Origin: Streptomyces rochei
GTDB lineage: Bacteria > Actinomycetota > Actinomycetes > Streptomycetales > Streptomycetaceae
Direction: 5' to 3'
Length of the DNA stretch: 64,000 nucleotides
NCBI GenBank assembly: GCA_002155895.1
Contig: MUMD01000266.1
Location: forward strand, 1-64,000
Shown here piece after piece: positions 51,783 to 59,971 of this stretch; the stretch's first letter is position 1; the number at the start of each line of letters is the position of its first letter. The notes under the pieces are model-generated. The model saw only the letters and a list, made by a program, of their open reading frames with translations, was not told the origin of the DNA and ran no database searches. Made by a program: the position numbers and the translations under genes.

Positions 51783-51998
51783 TCAGTGGGGGCGCGGGCC
51801 GGGCAGCAGGGCGGTGCGCTGCCAGCCGGCGCCCGGAGAGGGCTGTCGCTCGGCACCGGGCAGATGGCCGGGTGCCCGCAGCGGACGCATGACCACCTCG
51901 AGCTCCCTGCTCACGCGCTCGGCATCCCGTCGCACCTGCTCGGGGACGTCACCGCGTTCGGCGACGAGTCGGTCGTAGATGGGGGAATCCTGGAACAC
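51783..51998 (-). CDS. Small conserved protein of unknown function, 71 aa
   Basis: The GTG at 51998 starts MFQDSPIYDRLVAERGDVPE, then RRDAERVSRELEVVMRPL, a short helical protein with a Pro-rich tail. It resembles a family of small uncharacterised actinomycete proteins that begin this way. No membrane segment. Its ribosome binding site is weak (GAAAGG lies about 14 bases upstream). It converges with the ATP-grasp ligase gene, 27 bases away, and there is no evidence that it takes part in RiPP maturation. Confidence 0.65.
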   Translation of the reverse strand: MFQDSPIYDRLVAERGDVPEQVRRDAERVSRELEVVMRPLRAPGHLPGAERQPSPGAGWQRTALLPGPRPH

Positions 51999-52105
51999 CC
52001 GTCAACGTGCCTTTCGTGTCGTCCGCCCCCGTACGGAGGCGCGACTGAGCAGTCTAGGCGTCCATCGGTCCGGGGGTGCGGATTCCCCTCGAAGGCGACG
52101 CTCTC

Positions 52106-52615
52106 TCAGGCGCCGGTGGTGGAGCCAGGCCGGACGATCATGAGGACCGTCACCGTCGCCCACAGGAGGTTGAACAGGCCGGTGAACATGGCGAGCCGGG
52201 CGGTCCTGGCGCGCTCGACGGGCTGCCGGCCGGTCAGGTCCTCCAGCAGTTCCTCCTGGCGCGGCAGGACGAAGGCGAGCAGGATGCCGGCCGCGGCCGC
52301 GGTCAGGGTGATGGACGCGATGAGCCACGCGTCGCCGAGGACTCCCATCGCCGCCGCGGTGGCGAAGCCGAGGACCGGCACCGCGACACCCAGACCGGAG
52401 TAGACGCGGCAGATGCGGTGCAGCAGCCGGACGGTGCTCATGTCGTCCTGGGCGGCACCGGCACCGGCAGCACCGTCTCCTCCCCCAGCGGTACCGACCG
52501 GAACGGCCACCGCCACCCGGCGGACGGCCTGCGGAAACATGCTGGCCGCGACGGTGACGGGCCCGATGGCGAGGATCGCGGCCAGAACGTGGAGGGACAG
52601 CAGGAACTTGGTCAT
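52106..52615 (-). CDS. Four-helix membrane protein (DUF2269-like)
   Basis: 169 aa. Four predicted membrane helices: FLLSLHVLAAILAIGPVTVA, YSGLGVAVPVLGFATAAAMG, WLIASITLTAAAAGILLAFV, LAMFTGLFNLLWATVTVLMI. A Gly/Ala-rich loop with an acidic end lies between helices 1 and 2. The layout and the N-terminal LHVLAAILAIGP resemble DUF2269-type integral membrane proteins of unknown role. The ATG at 52615 follows a GGAG-poor leader. It is divergent from the GlxA-type regulator, which may control it. Confidence 0.8.
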   Translation of the reverse strand: MTKFLLSLHVLAAILAIGPVTVAASMFPQAVRRVAVAVPVGTAGGGDGAAGAGAAQDDMSTVRLLHRICRVYSGLGVAVPVLGFATAAAMGVLGDAWLIASITLTAAAAGILLAFVLPRQEELLEDLTGRQPVERARTARLAMFTGLFNLLWATVTVLMIVRPGSTTGA

Positions 52616-52820
52616 CGGTCGGGGCTCCGGGAGGCAGGCGGATCGGTGGGGTGGAAGCCACGTTAGGAAGCCGGCGCGTGATCACACAGAGGCCGGAACG
52701 ACAGCATTCAACGGGTTCTCGCCAACGCCCCCACCAGGGCGGTCCCCGCCGCCCCGGCCCGCTTCCCGCCGCCGAGCAGGACCTTCTCCGCCCGGCGGGA
52801 CACCGCCTATCGTGGCGGCC

Positions 52821-53789
52821 ATGCACTCGGTGGCGATCCTGGTCCTCGACGACGTGGTGCCCTTCGACATGGCGGCGCCCATGCAGGCGTTCGACTGGGC
52901 GCGGCTGCCCGACGGGCGCGCCCCGTACCGCGTCCGCATGTGCGCGGAGTCGCCCGAGGTGCGCACCCAGGGGCTGACGCTCCGCGTCGAGCACGGGCTG
53001 GAGGCGCTGGAGACGGCGGACACGATCATCGTGCCGGGCCGTTCCGAGGAGTCGGGACCGCCCTCCGGGCGGGTCCTGGCGGCGCTGCGGGAGGCGGCCG
53101 GCGCGGGTACCCGGATCGCCTCGGTGTGCGTGGGCGCCTTCGTCCTGGCCGAGGCGGGGCTGCTGGACGGGCTGCGGGCCACCACGCACTGGATCGCCGC
53201 GGACGAACTGGCCCGCCGCCACCCGGAGGTGGAGGTGGCGCCCGATGTGCTCTACGTCGACAACGGGCAGATCCTCACCTCGGCGGGCGCCGCCGCCGGG
53301 CTCGACATGTGCCTGCACATGATCCGTCGGGACCTCGGCTCGGCCGTCGCCGCGCACACCGCCCGGATGTGCGTCGTCCCGCTGGAACGGGAGGGCGGCC
53401 AGGCCCAGTTCATCGTGCACCGGCAGCCGCCCGTACCGCGGGGCTCGGACTTGGAACCGCTGCTGGAGTGGCTGGAGGACAACCTGGCCGGGGAGGTCAC
53501 CCTCGGGGCGATGGCCGCGCGCTCGGGCATGAGCGAGCGCACCCTGAGCCGCCGCTTCCGCGAGCAGACGGGCACCACACCGCTGCAGTGGCTGCTGCGG
53601 GCGCGGGTGCGACGGGCCCAGTACCTTCTGGAGAACGGCGACCACTCGATCGAACGCATCGCGCGGCAGGCCGGGTTCGGCTCCCCCACGGCCTTCCGGG
53701 AACGCTTCCGGCGGGTGGTGGGGACGACGCCGCACGCCTATCGCGCGGCCTTCCTCGGCAGGTCCGCCGCGACGGCACCGCACGCGTAG
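52821..53789 (+). CDS. GlxA-type regulator: DJ-1/PfpI domain plus AraC HTH
   Basis: 322 aa. Residues about 1-180 form a DJ-1/PfpI amidotransferase-like domain (VAILVLDDVVPFDMAAPMQA, TIIVPGR, and the nucleophile-elbow-like SVCVGAFVLAEAGLLDG). From about 215 an AraC/XylS DNA-binding domain follows with two HTH motifs (LGAMAARSGMSERTLSRRFR; IERIARQAGFGSPTAFRERF). These regulators often control amino acid or amine metabolism. ATG 52821 is chosen; a GTG nine bases upstream is in frame, and TATCGT at 52808 could be a -10, so the mRNA may be nearly leaderless. Confidence 0.92.
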   Translation: MHSVAILVLDDVVPFDMAAPMQAFDWARLPDGRAPYRVRMCAESPEVRTQGLTLRVEHGLEALETADTIIVPGRSEESGPPSGRVLAALREAAGAGTRIASVCVGAFVLAEAGLLDGLRATTHWIAADELARRHPEVEVAPDVLYVDNGQILTSAGAAAGLDMCLHMIRRDLGSAVAAHTARMCVVPLEREGGQAQFIVHRQPPVPRGSDLEPLLEWLEDNLAGEVTLGAMAARSGMSERTLSRRFREQTGTTPLQWLLRARVRRAQYLLENGDHSIERIARQAGFGSPTAFRERFRRVVGTTPHAYRAAFLGRSAATAPHA

Positions 53790-53812
53790 GCCCGCCCCGG
53801 GGTACGGCTGTC

Positions 53813-54076
53813 TCAGACGGCCAGCGACAGGCCGCTCTCCCCGTCCGGATGCGCCGCGCGAGCCGTGTCCGGCGTCCGTTCCTTGGCCAGCAGCAGCGCG
53901 TCGGCCTTGGCCACGGCCTCGTGGATGGTCGTCGTCGCCATCATCACGCAGAGCGTGTAACTGACGTCCGCCAGCTCACGCGCCGTCGCCGGCCTCTCCC
54001 TCTCCGCCTGAGCGATCCGCAGAGACGCGTACCGCGTCAACAACTCCCTGACGACCTTCGGGTCCGGTTCGAGCAC
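53813..54076 (-). CDS. DUF5133 family small regulatory-like protein
   Basis: 87 aa. LEPDPKVVRELLTRYASLRI, ARELADVSYTLCVMMATTTI and HEAVAKADALLLAKERT follow the pattern of the DUF5133 family, which is widespread and multi-copy in Streptomyces and of unknown function. The ATG at 54076 has GAGAGAGGGG upstream. Two direct repeats of CATTTTCGTC (minus strand) lie 83 and 115 bases upstream in an AT-rich patch. It converges with the GlxA-type gene. Confidence 0.82.
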   Translation of the reverse strand: MLEPDPKVVRELLTRYASLRIAQAERERPATARELADVSYTLCVMMATTTIHEAVAKADALLLAKERTPDTARAAHPDGESGLSLAV

Positions 54077-54158
54077 GAAGCGCCCCTCTCTCGATTTGCG
54101 CTCCGTATGCCCGAACCCGGACGAAACATTCGCATCATGCGCGCCGCCACCCGCAATT

Positions 54159-54200
54159 GACGAAAATGCGTCGTTTACTGTCCGACCTACGACGAAAATG
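54159..54200. repeat. Direct repeat GACGAAAATG in an AT-rich patch
   Basis: GACGAAAATG occurs at 54159-54168 and 54191-54200, period 32 bases (three helical turns), upstream of the DUF5133 gene. The patch 54155-54240 is far lower in GC than its surroundings. Confidence 0.7.
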
Positions 54201-54215
54201 AGCGGCTATTCAACC

Positions 54216-54236
54216 AAAAAAGGACAGAACTTTTTT
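54216..54236. terminator. A/T hairpin downstream of the ABC exporter gene
   Basis: AAAAAAG (54216-54222) and CTTTTTT (54230-54236) pair around a seven-base loop. A stem made of A-T pairs is unusual here; read on the minus strand it ends in a T run and may terminate the ABC gene, whose stop is about 30 bases away. Confidence 0.45.
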
Positions 54237-54266
54237 CCCCTTCGATCGCATCTTCAGCTTGAGCGA

Positions 54267-56036
54267 TCAGGCGACCTGCCCGCCGTGCAGCGCGGCGTAC
54301 GCCCCCGCCCTGCCGAGCAGTTCCTCGTGCGTACCCGTCTCCAGAATGCGTCCCTCGCCCATCACCACGATCCGGTCCGCGCCGCGGACGGTGGAGAGCC
54401 GGTGGGCCACGACGAAGGTCGTCCGGCCGCGCAGCAGCCGGGCCAGGGCCTGTTGGACGAGGGCCTCCGAGCGGGTGTCCAGGGCCGAGGTGGCCTCGTC
54501 GAGGACGAGTACCCTCGGGTCCCGGATAAGGGCGCGGGCGATGGCCAGTCGCTGACGCTGACCGCCCGACAGCCGTGCGCCGTGCTCCCCGACGAGGGTG
54601 TCGAGGCCCTGGGGCAGCCGGTCGACGAACTCCAGCGCGTTGGCGTCGCGCAGTGCCGCGCGCACCGCCTCCTCGTCGGCGTCGTCCATCCCGTAGGCGA
54701 CGTTCTCCCGGACGGTGCCGTCGAAGAGGATCGACTCCTGGGGCACGACCGACACGAAGCGCCGGTAGGTGCGCAGGTCGAGGGTGTTCATGTCGTGGCC
54801 GTCGAGCAGCAGCCGGCCGGAGGTGGGCCGCAGGAAGCCGATCACGAGGTTGAGCACCGTGGACTTGCCGGCACCGGACGCCCCCACCAGGGCGATCGTC
54901 TCCCCGGGAGCGACGGTGAGCGAGAAGTCGCTCACGGCCGGCCGGGCGTCGCCGTCGAAGGAGTGCCCGACCCCCTCGAAGGTGACGGCCCCGCGCAGGG
55001 CGGCGAGTTCCGCCTTGCCCTCGTTGTCCTCCAGTTCGGGTGCCTGGAGCACCTCGCCGACCGAACGCACGGACTCCAGGCCCTTGGTGATGACCGGCGC
55101 CAGGCCGGCCAGCGTCGTCGTGGAGTTGGTGAGGGTGGTCAGGAACGCGCTGAGCATGACGACGTCGCCGGCGGTGACGCCCCAGACGTCGTAGTACGAG
55201 ACCAGCGCGGCGCCGGCGAGCACCAGCACGCCGACGACGTTGAGCACCACCCAGGACAGCGAGCCGAAGCGGCCGTTGACCAGGTCCAGGCGCATCCCGG
55301 AGGTCAGCAGGCGGTCCAGGGTGCCGTCCATGCGGCGCAGCGCCTTGCGCTCCAGGCCGTGGGCGCGGGTGACCGGGATCAGCCGGGTCATCTCGGTGAC
55401 CCTGGACGACAGCGTCTCGACCTCGTGGCGGAAGTGTTCGTTGTGGGTGCGCAGCCGGGCCCGGAGCCGGGCCACGAGGAGGGAGGCCGCGGGGACGACG
55501 ACGAGGAAGACCGGCAGGAACTCCGGCGTGCGGACCGCGATGATGACGAGGCCGCCGGCGAGCACGGTGAACGCCCCCAGTCCCGTCTCGGCGGTCTGCT
55601 GGACCATCTGCTCGACCGTCTCGACGTCCCGGACGACCTTGGCCTGGAGCACCCCGGCGCTGACGCGCGAGTGGTAGCCGATGGAGAGTTGCTGCATCCG
55701 CGTGCACAGCGCCGAGCGCAGGGCGGTGCCCATGCGGCGCACGCTGCCGTAGAGCAGACGGACGTACAGCAGGTGCAGCGGGTAGTTGACGACCAGGATG
55801 AACATGATGATCCCGGTGCTGGTCCACAGGTCACCGATCGGGCCGTGCTGGACGACGGTGTCGATGATGGACGCGGTGATGAGGGGCAGCAGCCAGACGG
55901 GGCTGTGCTTGACGGTGAAGACGGCGACCGCGCCGGCCAGGCGGTGGCGGTCGGCGCGGAAGAGGTAGACGAGCGTGCGTATCGGGTGTTCGCCCCGGTA
56001 GCGGTGGTCGAGCGGCTTTTCGAGCGGCGACGCCAT
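54267..56036 (-). CDS. Half-size ABC exporter (type IV fold), ATPase and membrane domain fused
   Basis: 589 aa. Six membrane helices (about 30-310, beginning RTLVYLFRADRHRLAGAVAV) are followed by a complete ATPase: Walker A ALVGASGAGKSTVLNLVIG (about 370-388), Q-loop VVPQESILFDGTV, signature [20 protein letters not shown], Walker B VLVLDEATSALD, H-loop VVAHRLSTV. It should work as a homodimer exporting a lipid, peptide or drug. The ATG at 56036 follows AGGAGG. No partner half-transporter gene is adjacent, and the LacI-operator-like AAGCGCTT word lies just upstream. Confidence 0.93.
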   Translation of the reverse strand: MASPLEKPLDHRYRGEHPIRTLVYLFRADRHRLAGAVAVFTVKHSPVWLLPLITASIIDTVVQHGPIGDLWTSTGIIMFILVVNYPLHLLYVRLLYGSVRRMGTALRSALCTRMQQLSIGYHSRVSAGVLQAKVVRDVETVEQMVQQTAETGLGAFTVLAGGLVIIAVRTPEFLPVFLVVVPAASLLVARLRARLRTHNEHFRHEVETLSSRVTEMTRLIPVTRAHGLERKALRRMDGTLDRLLTSGMRLDLVNGRFGSLSWVVLNVVGVLVLAGAALVSYYDVWGVTAGDVVMLSAFLTTLTNSTTTLAGLAPVITKGLESVRSVGEVLQAPELEDNEGKAELAALRGAVTFEGVGHSFDGDARPAVSDFSLTVAPGETIALVGASGAGKSTVLNLVIGFLRPTSGRLLLDGHDMNTLDLRTYRRFVSVVPQESILFDGTVRENVAYGMDDADEEAVRAALRDANALEFVDRLPQGLDTLVGEHGARLSGGQRQRLAIARALIRDPRVLVLDEATSALDTRSEALVQQALARLLRGRTTFVVAHRLSTVRGADRIVVMGEGRILETGTHEELLGRAGAYAALHGGQVA

Positions 56037-56066
56037 CGGCGTGGTCCTCCTGGTGACCGAGGGGGG

Positions 56067-56090
56067 CAAGCGCTTTCTTCCCGCGCTTTC
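56067..56090. promoter_or_regulatory. Repeated GCGCTTTC with LacI-like centre
   Basis: GCGCTTTC occurs at 56070-56077 and 56083-56090, 31 and more bases upstream of the ABC exporter start; the first lies in CAAGCGCTTTC, whose AAGCGCTT palindrome resembles LacI-family operators. No such regulator is next to it, so the call is tentative. Confidence 0.3.
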
Positions 56091-56183
56091 CTACCCCGCC
56101 GCTCCCCGGAGCGCCACCTCGTCCCGAGGGCCGGTACGCGCCGGCCCTCGCCACCCGTCACTCCGCCCGGCCGCTCCACCGAT

Positions 56184-56220
56184 CCGACGCCCCGACGCCC
56201 CGACGCCCCGACGCCCCGAC
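56184..56220. repeat. 8-bp tandem repeat CCGACGCC, 4.6 copies
   Basis: Four perfect units from 56184 to 56215 plus five bases. It lies in the spacer between the HEAT-like gene and the ABC exporter. Confidence 0.85.
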
Positions 56221-56226
56221 AGGAGG

Positions 56227-56265
56227 GAGACCCGCGCCTTCTCCCCCGCGGAGGGCGCGGGTCTC
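56227..56265 (-). terminator. Terminator at the end of the HEAT-like gene
   Basis: A perfect 12-bp stem (56227-56238 with 56254-56265), 15-base loop, that overlaps the stop codon of the gene on the minus strand. Confidence 0.6.
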
Positions 56266-56812
56266 AGTCTCCGAGTGTGCGGGCGAGTTCGGTGGTGGCC
56301 CGCGTGATCTCGCTGTCGTCGTCGGCGAGCAGCCGCTTCAGCTCGCCCCGCCGGGCGCGCACGGCCTGCCGCGCCGCCCGCTCCCAGGCCACCGGGTTCT
56401 CCCGGTGGTTGAGCAGCTTGGGATAGACCGTGGCGGTGGTCTCCCACTGCCGCGCGTCGGCGATGTTCTTGAGCAACTGGATGATCTGGGCGCGGCAGTT
56501 CACCTGGGGCCGCTGGGCCAGCTCCCACAGGAAGGGAACGGTCGCGGCCGTCGCCTGCTCGACGACGAACCCGTACTGGCAGATGCGTTTCCGCAGATCC
56601 GCGAGGGCGGCCCGGGCGGTCTCCGGGTCACCTCCGGCGACCTTGCGCAGCAGCCGGGGGATGGCCGCGGCCGACCCGCTGGAGTCCTGGATCTCCCCCC
56701 AGGGCACTCCGTCCAGGCCCGCGAGCGGGGCGGCGGCCCGGGGCAGGCCGGGCGGCTGGGTCTGCGTCTCGGTGCGCCGGGTGCTCGGTTCGGGTGTCGG
56801 AGCGCTGCGCAT
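56264..56812 (-). CDS. HEAT-repeat-like hypothetical protein
   Basis: 182 aa. After a Pro/Thr-rich N-terminus, the body is all helical: GVPWGEIQDSSGSAAAIPRL, LLRKVAGGDPETARAALADL, VEQATAATVPFLWELAQRPQ, CRAQIIQLLKNIADARQWET, and RGELKRLLADDDSEITRATT. The spacing suggests HEAT-like repeats, which bind proteins. No catalytic motif. The gene is co-directional with and 27 bases downstream of the HATPase gene, so the two may share a transcript. It is not assigned to a function. Confidence 0.78.
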   Translation of the reverse strand: MRSAPTPEPSTRRTETQTQPPGLPRAAAPLAGLDGVPWGEIQDSSGSAAAIPRLLRKVAGGDPETARAALADLRKRICQYGFVVEQATAATVPFLWELAQRPQVNCRAQIIQLLKNIADARQWETTATVYPKLLNHRENPVAWERAARQAVRARRGELKRLLADDDSEITRATTELARTLGD

Positions 56813-56839
56813 GGTGTGGGGCCCTCCGCGGCAGTCGGG

Positions 56840-57415
56840 TCAGGGAAGGTGGCGGGTGGTCAGGGTGGCCCAGACGGTCTTTCCCGCCGGGGGCCTCGGG
56901 GTCCAGCCCCAGTCGTCGGCGAGTGCGTCGACGATGCACAGACCGCGTCCGTGCTCGCGCAGTGCCGAGCCGTCGGACGGGGTGGGCACGGGCTCGCCGT
57001 CCCCGGGGTCGGAGACCGTCAGCGTCAGGTGGCCGGGCTCCAGGGAGAGCCCCAGCCTGATCTCGGGCGCGCCGGCCGCGGCCGAGGGCACCGCGTGCGC
57101 CACGGCGTTGGCGGCCAGCTCGGTGACCACGAGGACGGCGTCGTCGGCGTGCCGGTCCAGGGACCAGCCGCTCAGGGTCTCCCGGGTGAAGACCCGGGCC
57201 CGGGCGAAGCCTTCGGCGCTGCACGCGATCCGCAGCATGGCGGACGCCGGACGGGCTCCCGGCACCTGCGACCGCGCGGCCGGAGCGGCGAACGGTCGTG
57301 CCCTCCGGTCGGCGTCCGCCCCCATGTGCGGGAGCCCGCCGAACCGGCTCGCCGCGCCTGCCTCCGACGCGGGTTCGCCGGGCGACCGGAGCTCGGTATG
57401 CGCAGGTGACGACAC
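56840..57415 (-). CDS. HATPase-domain regulator (AbaA-like/anti-sigma kinase type)
   Basis: 191 aa. An N-terminal disordered part of about 50 residues is followed by a GHKL ATPase domain: VLVVTELAANAVAHAVP (N-box, about 95-111), LTLTVSDPGDGEP (G1), and HGRGLCIVDALADDWGW (G2). This is one of the numerous Streptomyces HATPases found next to DUF397/XRE (WhiJ-like) pairs. The GTG at 57415 follows AGGGAG. The divergent neighbours are exactly such a pair, supporting a functional set that controls development or antibiotic production. Confidence 0.85.
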   Translation of the reverse strand: MSSPAHTELRSPGEPASEAGAASRFGGLPHMGADADRRARPFAAPAARSQVPGARPASAMLRIACSAEGFARARVFTRETLSGWSLDRHADDAVLVVTELAANAVAHAVPSAAAGAPEIRLGLSLEPGHLTLTVSDPGDGEPVPTPSDGSALREHGRGLCIVDALADDWGWTPRPPAGKTVWATLTTRHLP

Positions 57416-57595
57416 GGCATCTCCCTGATGCGACGTCAGGACGGGGCGCCGGACCAGGGGTTGACGCCACGGCTATTATCCACGCTGACAGCGCTCGCGT
57501 GCAATTGCACGAGAAATTGCGCGAAAAAAATCGGATGGGGGCGCAAGGGGACCGAGGGACCCCGGTCCGCTCCCCCGAACGGCAAGGAGACCGCG

Positions 57596-57823
57596 GTGCC
57601 ACCAGTGCGCAACGGAGTGCAGGCCAGTTCGCTGGAAGCCTGCTGGAAGAAGAGTCGGCACAGCAACGCCGAGGGCAACTGCGTCGAGGTCGCTCTGGTG
57701 GACGGCGGCATAGCGATGCGCAACTCCCGTGATCCGGACGGCCCCGCGCTCGTCTACACCCCGGCCGAGCTGGCCGCCTTCCTCGCCGGCGCCAAGGAGG
57801 GCGAGTTCGACCACCTGCTGTGA
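57596..57823 (+). CDS. DUF397 domain small protein
   Basis: 75 aa from GTG 57596, which follows AAGGAG at good spacing. The DUF397 pattern is complete: ASSLEACWKKSRHSNAEGNC, VEVALVDGGIAMRNSRDPDG, ALVYTPAELAAFLAGAKEGE. In Streptomyces these small proteins are encoded next to XRE regulators of the WhiJ type and probably act as their antitoxin-like or co-regulatory partners. The open frame upstream to 57428 has no family similarity. The XRE gene follows 153 bases downstream on the same strand. Confidence 0.9.
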   Translation: MPPVRNGVQASSLEACWKKSRHSNAEGNCVEVALVDGGIAMRNSRDPDGPALVYTPAELAAFLAGAKEGEFDHLL

Positions 57824-57976
57824 GGCGGGCCACGACCACGGCGGCGGAGCGCCCGTGGAGGCTGGGCTTCCGCTCAAACGGAGGCCAACTACCCGATTTC
57901 CACGGGCAGATGCGGTGGGCACGGGCCGGATGAGATAGTGTGGTTTCTCAAGTCTGCCGGTCTGCTGGGAGTCAGG

Positions 57977-58900
57977 ATGTCCGCCGCCGCGTCGCCCCGC
58001 ATCTCCCGTCTCGAACCCTATCTGGACCGGGCCGAGCCGGCGCCCACTCTGCTGAAGATGCTCGTCGGCGTGCAGCTCGCGGGCTTCCGCGAGGACGCCG
58101 GCCTCTCCCAGGAACAGGCCGCACGCGAGCTGGGGTTCAGCGCGGCGAAGCTCTCGCGCATCGAGTCGGGCAAGGGCCGCAGGCCGCCGACGGAGAAGGA
58201 CGTCCGGGCCCTGCTGGAGCGGTACGGCACCGACGCGTACGAGGCTTCGGTCCTGCTCAAACTGCTCCAGCGCGCCGGTGAACCGGGCTGGTGGCAGCGG
58301 TATGACAAGCGTCTGATGCCCGAGTGGTTCGACCGCCTGGTCGGCCTCCAGGAGGCAGCGGCGACCATCCGTACCTTCGAGATCCAGTACGTCCCGGGCC
58401 TGCTCCAGACGGCGGCCTACACCCGGGCCGTGGTCGAGCGCGGCCTGCCCAACGCACCCGAGAGCGAGGTCCGGCGCCGGGTCGAGCTGCGCATGCGCCG
58501 TGCGGAGCTGCTGCACCGCGCCGACGCCCCGCAGTTGTGGGCGATCATCGACGAGTCCGTACTGCTGCGTGTGCTGGGCAGCCGCGACGTCATGCGGGAG
58601 CAGTTGGGGCATCTCGTCGAGATGGCGCAGAAGCCGCATGTGACGTTGCAGATCGTCCCGCTGGACGTGACGAACGCCTCGGCGCCCGCGATCCCGGTCA
58701 CCTATCTGCGCTTCGGCGGCACCGACCTGCCCGACGTGGTGTACCTGGAGCACATCCGGAGCGCCAACTTCCTCGAGGACCAGGACGAGACCGAGGAGTA
58801 CCGGGTCGCGCTGGACCGGCTGGCGGACGAGGCGCTGACGCCGCGCGCGTCACTCGACCTGCTGCGCGAGACGGCACGGCAGCGTTACTCGGAGAAGTAG
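57977..58900 (+). CDS. XRE-family regulator with DUF5753 (WhiJ/Scr1-like)
   Basis: 307 aa. The HTH_3 domain spans about residues 28-85 (LAGFREDAGLSQEQAARELG, FSAAKLSRIESGKGRRPPTE), followed by DUF5753 (about 105-290): QYVPGLLQTAAYTRAVVERG, APQLWAIIDESVLLRVLGS, VTLQIVPLDV, DVVYLEHIRSANFLEDQDET. WhiJ-like proteins influence sporulation and secondary metabolism. ATG 57977 follows GGGAGTCAGG; the GTG at 57938 is less likely. It stands next to DUF397 and, divergently, a HATPase: the typical paralogous triplet. Confidence 0.92.
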   Translation: MSAAASPRISRLEPYLDRAEPAPTLLKMLVGVQLAGFREDAGLSQEQAARELGFSAAKLSRIESGKGRRPPTEKDVRALLERYGTDAYEASVLLKLLQRAGEPGWWQRYDKRLMPEWFDRLVGLQEAAATIRTFEIQYVPGLLQTAAYTRAVVERGLPNAPESEVRRRVELRMRRAELLHRADAPQLWAIIDESVLLRVLGSRDVMREQLGHLVEMAQKPHVTLQIVPLDVTNASAPAIPVTYLRFGGTDLPDVVYLEHIRSANFLEDQDETEEYRVALDRLADEALTPRASLDLLRETARQRYSEK

Positions 58901-58951
58901 CACCGCGGGGCACCCGGGCAGCGCCGCCGCCGGAACACGGAGCACCGAGGA

Positions 58952-59006
58952 GGCACGAATAGGACTGGGCCACGCCCACGGCGCGGCCCTCGGTCCATCT
59001 CGTGCC
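58952..59006. terminator. Terminator between XRE gene and DUF574 methyltransferase
   Basis: GGCACGA/TCGTGCC outer arms (58952-58958, 59000-59006), a 3x3 internal loop, then GGAC/GTCC and GGGCC/GGCCC inner pairs form one long interrupted hairpin between convergent genes. Confidence 0.6.
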
Positions 59007-59824
59007 TAGCGTATGCGGCCCAGTCCGCCGAACTCGATCCACTCGTCGGTGAGCTGGCGGGGCGCCACGTCGGTGTCCGGGCGCCAGGTGGAGACCTCGA
59101 CCAGGCCCGGCTCCAGGATCTCCATCCCCTCGAAGAGGGCCTCGACGTCCTTCGGCTCACGGACTCGGCCCCAGTGCCCCTGCGTGGCCTGGTCCATGAA
59201 GTCCGTGACGAACTTCCGCACCTCGGGATCCTCGCTCACCAGCTGGCACATCACCGCGTAACTCCCGGGCACCAGACGCTCGGTGACCCGGCGGACCACC
59301 GCCAGCGGGCCGTCGGTGTCGCTGTCCGGGATGCAGTGGAACACCGAGTTGAACAGCACGGCGACCGGCTGCGAGAAGTCGATCAGGCGCTGGGTGTCCG
59401 GGTGGGAGAAGATCTCCTCCGTCGAGCGCATGTCGGCGTGGATGACGGCGGTCCGGTCGTTCTGGTCGAGCAGCGCGCGGCCGTGGACCAGGACCATCGG
59501 GTCGTTGTCCACGTAGACGACGCGGGACTCGGGGGCGACGCGCTGGGCGATCTGGTGCACGTTGTCCTGCGTGGGCAGGCCGGATCCGTGGTCCAGGAAC
59601 TGGCGGATGCCGTACTCCTGGGCGAGGGTGCGCACGACCCGCTGCAGGAAGCGCCGGTTGTTCAGCGCCAGCCGGCGGGTGCTGGGGACGACCTTGTCGA
59701 GTTCACCGACGGCGGCCCGGTCGGCCGCGTAGTTGTCCTTGCCGCCCAGGTAATAGTCGTACATCCGTGCGGCTGTGGGCACGTTGGCGTCGATCTCCGT
59801 GGACAGCTGCTTGTCGGCTTGCAT
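59006..59824 (-). CDS. SAM-dependent methyltransferase, DUF574 (Methyltransf_19) family
   Basis: 272 aa. The family N-terminus is clear: STEIDANVPTAARMYDYYLG followed by GKDNYAADRAAV. Then come FLDHGSGLPTQDNVHQIA (SAM motif I, FLDxGxGLPT type), VVYVDNDPMVLVHGRALL, PVAVLFNSVFHCIPD and LVPGSYAVMCQLV. These enzymes are abundant in actinomycetes, often next to XRE/DUF397 genes; some methylate natural products, most are uncharacterised. The ATG at 59824 follows GGGGGA. TAGGAT at 59877-59882 (minus strand) may be the -10. Confidence 0.92.
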   Translation of the reverse strand: MQADKQLSTEIDANVPTAARMYDYYLGGKDNYAADRAAVGELDKVVPSTRRLALNNRRFLQRVVRTLAQEYGIRQFLDHGSGLPTQDNVHQIAQRVAPESRVVYVDNDPMVLVHGRALLDQNDRTAVIHADMRSTEEIFSHPDTQRLIDFSQPVAVLFNSVFHCIPDSDTDGPLAVVRRVTERLVPGSYAVMCQLVSEDPEVRKFVTDFMDQATQGHWGRVREPKDVEALFEGMEILEPGLVEVSTWRPDTDVAPRQLTDEWIEFGGLGRIR

Positions 59825-59971
59825 CGTTCCCCCAGCTCCGTACGGGCGCCAACTGGACTGGCATGACAGAGAGTACATCCTAGAGACCCGGTGGTCAGGC
59901 AAACCAGGGGGTGGATGAGGCGGCCGTCAAAAAGCCTGCGGCGCAGATGAGTTGACGGCCGCCGCTCCCGG

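Noticed and set aside
59006..59824. DUF574 methyltransferase, or the one at 5303, as the missing graspetide TgmC
   Set aside because: Both are many kilobases from the precursor and belong to other methyltransferase families than the one normally linked to these RiPPs.
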